The notes under the pieces: model-generated
What the model saw: the letters and a program-made list of their open reading frames with translations, nothing else
Told to the model about the DNA's origin: nothing
Databases searched by the model: none
In this document: positions 57,912-64,000 of the stretch, in pieces
Layout of the letters: each line of letters starts with the position of its first letter
Numbering within the stretch: position 1 is the stretch's first letter
Translations under genes and position numbers: made by a program
Source: Glebionis coronaria
Taxonomy: Eukaryota; Streptophyta; Magnoliopsida; Asterales; Asteraceae
DNA: 64,000 bases
Direction: 5' to 3'
Assembly (NCBI GenBank): GCA_025667525.1
Contig: CM046880.1
Coordinates: 593,873,895-593,937,894 of the forward strand

Positions 57912-60720
57912 GCCTTAGAAGACTTGGATTCATCTGGTTGTTCAATAAGAACATACTTAGTTCTCACAACAACCTCATTTTCATCCTTCTTAGGATGAAA
58001 TACCCAGTTAACCCCAATAGGTTTTGTAATGACCTTTGAAATGTAATTAAATCTGTTGCAGGTCATTGAAATCCCATTATCATTAGGGTTTTGATCTTTC
58101 TTGAGTATCCATGTTAAGCTTGAAGAAGTTTTAGACCCCGTACCCTGTGGTTGCAAATATTTAGGTCTGGTCACGTTTCTGTCAGCGTTGGAATTAGTCT
58201 TGTCAACACTGAAATTACCCTTGTCAGCGTTGAACCTAGGGTTTGCTACAGAAACCCATTGTTTATTCGACCAGGTGTTTGTCTTTTGAAATGGTCTTTG
58301 TCCATGAGTATTAGACCCTCTAGTGAAGAATGGGGCAGGTCTAACAACTTGTGGACTTTGCTGCACACAAGGTTTGGGTCTGACAACGTTTGAATTTCTA
58401 ACAACGTTGACTTTGTTCCTGTCAGCGCTGAATTTGTTCCTGTCAGCGCTGGCTTTGGGAGCGTTGACACACTTGTATGCCAAGTGTGAAAAGCTACCAC
58501 AAGTGTAACAAGCTTTTCTAGACACAACCTTAGGTCTAGAAGAGAAGAAGCCTGTTCCATTATTGCTAACTTGGCTCTTGGGTGACGTAGTATTCCTATA
58601 CATCTCTGCATATTTAATGCTAGGTTTTCTATCAGTGTTTGAGCCTAGGTCAACAGCTTTACCAGTGATTAGGTTTGTAACCTTAATTGGAGTTGACTCA
58701 TTGGGACTTTCACATAGCAAGCCACCCATAACAAATAAAGTAGGGTTAGCTTTCTTCCATTCATTCAGGTCAGTCAACTTTTGTTGGTACTCTTCAACTG
58801 GAGTGACAACTCTTGGTGGAGGAATGAATTCCTCCTCTTGGAATTCTGGTAAACCAGTCCAGGATAGGTACTTTTGTTGGACACCATAGAAGTCACCAGC
58901 TGGTGGTGGAACCATAGAGTAATCATTCATCCCAATCCCAGTCATGTCCTTAGGATCTCTTTGTTTACTCACACAGTCTCCTAGGGTTTGTGTGGCTCTA
59001 TCAAATCTTTAAATTTTAAGGCCAACATTATCCTTATTCTTAATGGCCTCATCTAGCTTAGCCTGTAACTCACCATTAACCCTTTCCATGATGTTTCTAA
59101 TATCCATACTAGCATTTAACTCATGTTTTAAGATATTTATTTTATCTTTTAAGTCAAATTCCATTTTCTTGTATTCAGAAACTGTTTTCTTAGTTTGAGT
59201 GAGAGCTAGTTTGTAATTAGACAATTTGCACTTTTCAGTACTCACATCACTTAATAATATTAACACCTCTTTGTTAAGTTTCTCAGTGTTTAACCTACAA
59301 CCTTTACTACAAAAAGCATCATTGTATACCTCATTATCAGATGAAGAGGAGGAGTGTGCCATGAGAGCATATTCAACATGCTCTTCTTCTTCAACCTCAA
59401 CAACCAAAGCTTTATCCTCTTCCACATTCTTAGCCAGATAGCTCCAATCCCATCCCATACCATCAATTCCTTGAACTGCAACCATGGCTTTAGGATCTTG
59501 AGCTTTAACAACTTGACTTGAGGGTTTACCAGCATCAGATCTTCTAGGAGATCTGCATTCCCTCATGAAGTGTCCCATACGATGACAGTTGTAGCATTCA
59601 ACTTTGGATTTATCAAATCCAGCTGTGTATTTTGCATTGAAGGTCATCTTCTTCTTAAACCTTCTGTTCCACCTGTTTGCTCTTATACTAGCAAGAGCCA
59701 TGTTCCACTTAATTTCCATCTCTTCCAAGTGCTCATCACTTATCTACTCAAGGTCCTCATATGTAATCACTGAGCCATTGGGCAAAGAAGCAATATAAGC
59801 ACATACAGTATCCAAATCTAAACCAGCAGGTTTAACTCTTGGGGAGTCACTTTTGAATGTGTCAGCGTCTGAAAAGGAGACGTTGACAGGACTTGTTCCA
59901 GCGCTGACACATGATGATCCAGTAACTGGATGCATGTAAGAGTCCTTCTGATTGAATTGGCCTTCATTGTGAGAGAAGAAGGCCATATTACTGTTGGTAG
60001 CCTTGTTTTCATGCTCTAAAAGAGTTTCATCTTCCAACAGCCTCAGTTTGTTGTAAATATCATCAAACGTGGAACTTTTGTAAGTATTATTGGCAAGAAT
60101 GGATCTTGCCTCAATCTTCCACACCTCACCAAGACTTTTAAGAAAATTAGCATTGATGTCAACATCACCAACTTGTGTCCCCATGAAGGACAATTTGCTT
60201 GTAATGTCAAGCAATCTACTTCTCACACTACTCAGCTTCTCATTGGGTTGTGCTTTAAAAACAACATAATCATGCATAAGTTGTTTCTTCTTTTCTTCCC
60301 TAGTATCTGCATTACCACCATATGCAACTTCAAGAGCTGCCCAAAGATGCTTAGCAGAAAATAACCTCTATATTTATGTTGGTTCTCTTGTCCCAACGAG
60401 AGTTTCAGAATATTTAGGGTTTTCATGTCAACCCTTTTCTTTGCTATGTCATCAGCAGACACAGCTCTACCATCTTCAGGTTTTTCTTTCTTATCTTCTT
60501 CAGAACATCCAACAACAGCTGATCTTTGAGTAATAGCATCAGCAATCTTTTGGGCTTTATCGAATGTGTTTCCATATTCAATGATCTCCCAGAGTGTGTA
60601 GTCATAGATCCCTAGATATTGTTCAAAATTGAATTTCCACAATTCAAAGTTGGTTGCATCAAGCATGGGAATCTTAATGTTTGGTAAAGGTGAGGATGAG
60701 GAGGTTATTGTTTCTGACAT
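57890..60720 (-). pseudogene. Copia gag with two zinc knuckles, broken
   Basis: Starts MSETITSSSSPLPNIKIPML. A frameshift near 60360, a TAG at 59744-59746 and a TAA at 59009-59011 break it; the last two sit within one frame, as if single sense codons had mutated. Zinc knuckle 1 is CYNCHRMGHFMREC, followed by a long coiled-coil (STEKCKLSNYKLALTQTKK). A second knuckle, CYTCGSFSHLAYKC, is followed by SADRNKFSADRNKV-type repeats. Gag with two knuckles and a coiled coil is long, as in SIRE-type elements. Its end overlaps the protease frame by 22 bases. Confidence 0.9.
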
Positions 60721-60805
60721 GATGTTGTTAGGGTTTTTGAGAAAATTAGGGTTTTGGTGATTTTTAGGGTTCTTGTGTTCTTTAAGATCAAAAGTTCCTC
60801 AACAA

Positions 60806-60817
60806 GCTCTGCTACCA
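60806..60817 (-). promoter_or_regulatory. Copia primer binding site
   Basis: TGGTAGCAGAGC on the minus strand, two bases inside the 5' LTR; one base differs from the common TGGTATCAGAGC initiator-tRNA-Met site. Confidence 0.85.
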
Positions 60818-60819
60818 CT

Positions 60820-61336
60820 TGTTGATCCCAAACTTAGATCGATTTAGCTTTATGTATACGAGATTAGATCAAGTAATACACTTAGAGAAACCTTTGTATA
60901 TGTTTATGATAATCTAAGTGTTATGCGGAATTAACACTTAAACAAGAACACACAATATATAAACAAACTTTCACTTTGATTAATGATATCAAACTTGCTT
61001 ACAGTGAAAGTAGTTTACGAATGAAAACTTATATGAAACATTAACCTAAAGGTCTTCTTTTATAGACATAAGAAGCCTTGTACAATAATTTACGTATCAG
61101 CTATTCTAGGTAAAGATAAATATAGAAAATACATTGTTGTTCCTATCTTTACTAGAAGTAATCTAGAATACAATAAACGTGTAGAGTATATCTTCCCATC
61201 AGTGCTTGTCTTCAATGTATCAACACTTGACTTTATCTTGTCAACGCTTGAGCTGTCAGCGTTTGTTTTACTCCTGTCAACGCTTGATTTCCTCTTGTCA
61301 GCGCTCAAGTGATCTGGCCATAATTTATTCCCAACA
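60820..61336 (-). repeat. Copia 5' LTR (517 bp)
   Basis: Same length as the 3' LTR with four transition differences (near 61004, 61089, 61180, 61230), two of them at CG sites. Followed outward by the CCCCT duplication. Confidence 0.95.
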
Positions 61337-61341
61337 CCCCT

Positions 61342-61620
61342 TTGGGGTGTTGCGGAATCTTTCATCCTTTTTTCTATTTATCTTACTTACTATAAATTCA
61401 TTTAACGCTCGTTAATACTTAACTCTTAATTATTTAGCGATCTTTAAAGTTATATCTCGGTTTAATTTAATAAATACATAAATATATATTTATTAAATAA
61501 ATAAATAAATGCAATAAATATATTTATTAAATAAATTAACTCTTTACGTATTGAGTGCAATCCCGTAATCTCGAGTTCGATCCTATCACACGACTATTAA
61601 ATATAATTCCATAAACTCTC
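61342..61620. other. Spacer of the foldback MULE
   Basis: AT-rich, non-repetitive except TTAAATAAATA words at about 61475-61545. It is the central spacer between the two minisatellite arms, next to the Copia insertion. Confidence 0.6.
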
Positions 61621-62432
61621 AACGTTTTCGTCCGTAATTTTACTATTTCGTCAGTAAACTTAGGTTCATCAGTATTTTATGTTTTCGTCAGTACTTTTAC
61701 TATTACTGACGAAAACGTAAAATACAGATGAAAATTTTCATTTACCGACGAAAACGTAAGTTCACTGACGAAAACGTAAATTTATTGACGAAAGCGTAAA
61801 AATACTGACAAAAACATAAAAATACTGGAAAATGTAAATTTATTGACGAAAACATAAATTTACTGACGAAAATGTATATTTACTGACAAAAATATAAATT
61901 TACTGACGAAAACGTAAATTTACTGACTAAAACGTAAATTTACGGACGAAAACTTAAATTATTGACGAAAACGTAAAATTACTGACAAAAATGTAAGTTT
62001 ACTGACGAAAACGTAAGTTTACTGGCGAAACGTAAGTTAACTGAAGAAAACGTAATTTTACTAACCAGAACGTAAGTTTACTGACCATAACGTAAATTTA
62101 CTGATGAAAACGTAAAATTACTTCCGAAAACGTAAGTTTATTGACGAGAACGTAAGTTTACTGACAAAAACAAAAGTTACTGACGAAAACAAAAGCTTAC
62201 TGACGGAAACGTAAGCTTACCGACGAAAACGTAAGTTTACTGACGAAAACGTAAGTTTACTGACGAAAACGTAAGTTTACTGACGAAAACGTAAGTTTAC
62301 TGACGAAAACGTAAGTTTACTGACGAAAACGTAAATTTACGTTTACCGACGAAAACGTAAGTTTATTAACGAAAACGTAAGTTTACTGACGAAAACGTAA
62401 ATTTACGTTTACTGACGAAAACGAAAACGTAC
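61621..62432. repeat. Right minisatellite arm, orientation switch at ~61700
   Basis: The first 80 bp read in the left-arm direction (TTTCGTCAGTAAAC); from about 61700 the repeat is inverted (ACTGACGAAAACGTAAGTTT). Six units at 62220-62335 are identical 20-mers, so part of this arm has been recently amplified or homogenised. Confidence 0.88.
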
Positions 62433-62633
62433 GTTGGAATCCACGTAGACATGCAACTTTTAACTACGGGTAAAAACATTATGGGTAACTTGAAGTTTAG
62501 GTAAACAATACATTGGTAACCCAAGTGTAAGGTTTTAAACTTTAGTTACAAAATCGTGACTTTGGCCAAACTTTAGTAACCTGCGTGTATATTAACCCCA
62601 CATATATACAACTCGTTGTGATGAGTTTGCCCC

Positions 62634-62958
62634 TGTTTTTTATTTGTGCGAATTTAACTTATACTATGTGAAAAAAGTAAGACTGGCTCGCGAATTTCAT
62701 AAACCCACCCGCGGGTTTCCTTCCGCTCCTTTCAACCTTAGGCTGGTGGGAGTGGGTGTTAACCCACGAGCTGCATGGCCTAAGCCATGCGCAGCCCCCC
62801 CCCCCCCCATTCTACCCGCGCGCGAGTTCTTTGCTAGGAAGCAAAATCAGATGGCTAACTCACCCATGTGAGTTTATAACTCTTGGGCCCCACCACTAAA
62901 AAACTAGCCGTTTTTTTCCCAATTAAAAAAATAAAATTTTTTTTACCAAAAATTTACT
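62634..62958. other. 5' flank of a PIF/Harbinger element
   Basis: TTA (62738-62740) followed by GGCTGGTGGGAGTGGG at 62741 is a plausible PIF/Harbinger left end; the right end is beyond the window. A 14-C run lies at 62795-62808 and GC-rich DNA around it. Confidence 0.4.
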
Positions 62959-62966
62959 TATAAATA
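62959..62966 (+). promoter_or_regulatory. TATA box of the Harbinger ORF1 gene
   Basis: TATAAATA about 78 bp upstream of the start codon. Confidence 0.55.
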
Positions 62967-63043
62967 CCCCCATCATCTTCTTCATTTTTCACACACAAAA
63001 AATCAAACATCTTATCTTCATCTCCATCTTCAATCTCAAAATC

Positions 63044-64000
63044 ATGTCTCAAGAAAACACACCCCGAACCTCCAACAAACGTCGAGGTAGGCCAAATACC
63101 CAAAATTCACCACCCACACCGTGAGGAACTTTCGACCTAGAAAACCCGTCACCCGGTATCACCATACGACCACCATCATTGTATCACCCACAACCTTACC
63201 AAAACACACCTTACCGTTGCCCGGAGCCAAGTCAATACCCTAGCCAATACCCTACCCAATACCCGAGCCAATACCAAAGCCATAGGGGTGGTTCCTCATC
63301 ACAACCCCCCTATGAAACTCAAGATTGCTACATCCCGCAATATTCAGATTCGATTGAAAGTTAAGGATTTGCTTCGTATCAACAAAGCGGGTCTCCTGAG
63401 CTGGAAACCGTTCCCGAAACTCAACCAACGGTCCAAAAACCTAAACCAAAGAAGACACTATCTAAGGGACGTCAAAAGAAGAAGGCGGACGAAGATCCTC
63501 CAAAACGACAACAACATTGGACAACAACGGAGGAATCTTTTTTGACAAAAGGTTGGGTTTCCGTGTCTACTGACAACATTAATGGAAACGAAATGAGTAC
63601 GCTGAGATTTTGGACAAAAATCCTTGAATAATTTGAGAGCGAAACGGGGGAACCCGGGGTTCGTACTTATGATTCTTTGAACGGGAAGTGGAAGTCAATG
63701 CGACCTTGTATAGCTCGTTTTTGTGGTGTTAATGGTCAAATGATGCAGATGGGGCCTAGAAGTGGTGCATCGGATGCTGATATGGTTAATGATGCGTTGA
63801 TGCATTATGATGCTCAAGTTGGACAACCGTTCAAATTTCGTCATTGCTGGGAGATTTTGAAAGACGTTGAGAAATGGAAGGAACAAGAATTGCCTAACGA
63901 ATTAGCTAGGACTTCCAAAGTAAGCAAGAGATACAAGTCATCTTGGTCTAGTTCGTTTAATACAAATTCTATGGATGCAAGTAACAGTGTGGATGTTGAT
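63044..64000 (+). pseudogene. PIF/Harbinger Myb/SANT-like ORF1, three stops, cut by window edge
   Basis: In PIF/Harbinger elements this accessory protein binds element ends and helps bring the transposase. From MSQENTPRTSNKRRGRP one frame runs to the window end but with stops at 63122 (TGA), 63362 (TAA) and 63629 (TAA). The N-terminal half has QYPSQYPTQYPSQYQ repeats; then a basic stretch (KPKKTLSKGRQKKK) and a SANT-like motif (HWTTTEESFLTKGWVSVS) with a WKSMRPCIARFCG segment and FRHCWEILKDVEKW, as in plant proteins often labelled 'glutathione S-transferase T3-like'. No frameshift occurs, so decay is by point mutation. The transposase partner is presumably to the right. Confidence 0.8.

Larger units (their letters stand above)
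51388..61336 (-). mobile_element. Full-length Ty1/Copia retrotransposon, SIRE-like, 9,949 bp
   Basis: Two 517-bp LTRs (51388-51904 and 60820-61336) bound the element, flanked by a perfect 5-bp duplication CCCCT (51383-51387 and 61337-61341). Order on the minus strand: 5' LTR, PBS, gag, protease, integrase, RT, partial RNase H, then a long extra 3' ORF before the PPT. The extra ORF and size suggest the SIRE/Maximus lineage. LTRs differ at only four sites, all transitions, so insertion is recent, yet the genes carry many stops and frameshifts. It inserted into the foldback MULE. Confidence 0.92.
50512..62598. mobile_element. Foldback MULE with minisatellite arms, itself split by a Copia
   Basis: The element starts GGGTTAATATACA and ends with its inverse, with ~88 bp of alignable terminal repeat (about nine mismatches). 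It is flanked by a perfect 10-bp duplication, CACATATATA, at 50502-50511 and 62599-62608. Inside the left end a second, inverted copy of the terminal repeat ends at 50777 (CTGCGTGTATATTTACCC). Then come minisatellite arms: left 50778-51369 and 61621-61698 in one orientation, right 61700-62432 inverted. Without the 9.95-kb Copia it was about 2.1 kb. It has no coding capacity. Confidence 0.8.
50314..62633. mobile_element. Small MITE (~220 bp) split by a foldback MULE
   Basis: GGGGCAAACTCA (50314-50325) is matched inverted by TGAGTTTGCCCC (62622-62633). Between them lie about 190 bp of MITE on the left and 25 bp on the right, separated by the insertion described below with its perfect 10-bp duplication. 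Once the insert is removed a plausible 220-bp element remains. Its own target duplication is unclear. Confidence 0.6.

Noticed and set aside
1..64000. CRISPR arrays, tRNA and rRNA genes, bacterial-type operons.
   Set aside because: None seen; the repeats here are minisatellites and transposon parts, and no tRNA cloverleaf was recognised by eye.

Overview
This is a nuclear window from a flowering plant. The evidence is intron-bearing genes with GT-AG (and one GC-AG) introns, plant-only gene families (EC1 egg-cell proteins, DUF3537 proteins, plant-type EHD with an N-terminal EH domain), and dense LTR retrotransposons and MITEs. The repeat styles look like Asteraceae, but that family assignment is inference only.

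Only three host genes are well supported, all on the minus strand: an EC1-like secreted egg-cell protein (13508-13906), a 16-exon EHD1-type dynamin-like endocytic ATPase/GTPase of 544 aa (14492-22523), and a 4-exon DUF3537 seven-helix membrane protein of 432 aa (43369-46901). I reassembled both multi-exon genes exon by exon with consistent splice sites and phases; both look intact. EHD1 and a DUF3537 gene are, from memory, also neighbours in Arabidopsis (At3g20290/At3g20300), so this looks like an old gene pair that repeats have pushed about 21 kb apart.

Layout. 1-9835: three nested retroelements: a minus-strand Tat-type Gypsy, cut by a minus-strand Copia, cut in turn by a plus-strand chromovirus-type Gypsy whose 3' LTR ends at 5269. 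10.0-13.0 kb: CGGTTT-rich low-complexity element split by a 1.18-kb foldback MULE, then a Tourist-like MITE. 13.5-22.5 kb: EC1-like and EHD1 genes. 22989-24121: compact PIF/Harbinger-like element with a single intact 202-aa ORF and no transposase. 24.1-28.9 kb: gene-poor DNA ending in a Helitron-like hairpin terminus. 29.4-30.6 kb: dead PIF/Harbinger transposase. 30.8-36.6 kb: Athila-type Gypsy with gag and protease but no RT/integrase, with a 20-copy ATTCCGAATTAGGT array upstream of its PBS. 36.7-42.6 kb: hairpins, palindromic MITE, tandem repeats. 43.4-46.9 kb: DUF3537 gene. 47-50.3 kb: repeats. 50314-62633: three-level nest of MITE, foldback MULE with minisatellite arms, and a full-length 9,949-bp SIRE-like Copia. 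62741-end: PIF/Harbinger Myb-like ORF1 pseudogene, cut by the window edge.

The most unusual signals are a 21-nt-periodic GTCARCGC motif spread through the LTRs, gag, pol and the 3' ORF of the 51-61 kb Copia; the foldback MULE with inverted 20-bp minisatellite arms; and the single-ORF Harbinger-like element. All family names come from motif recognition without database searches.
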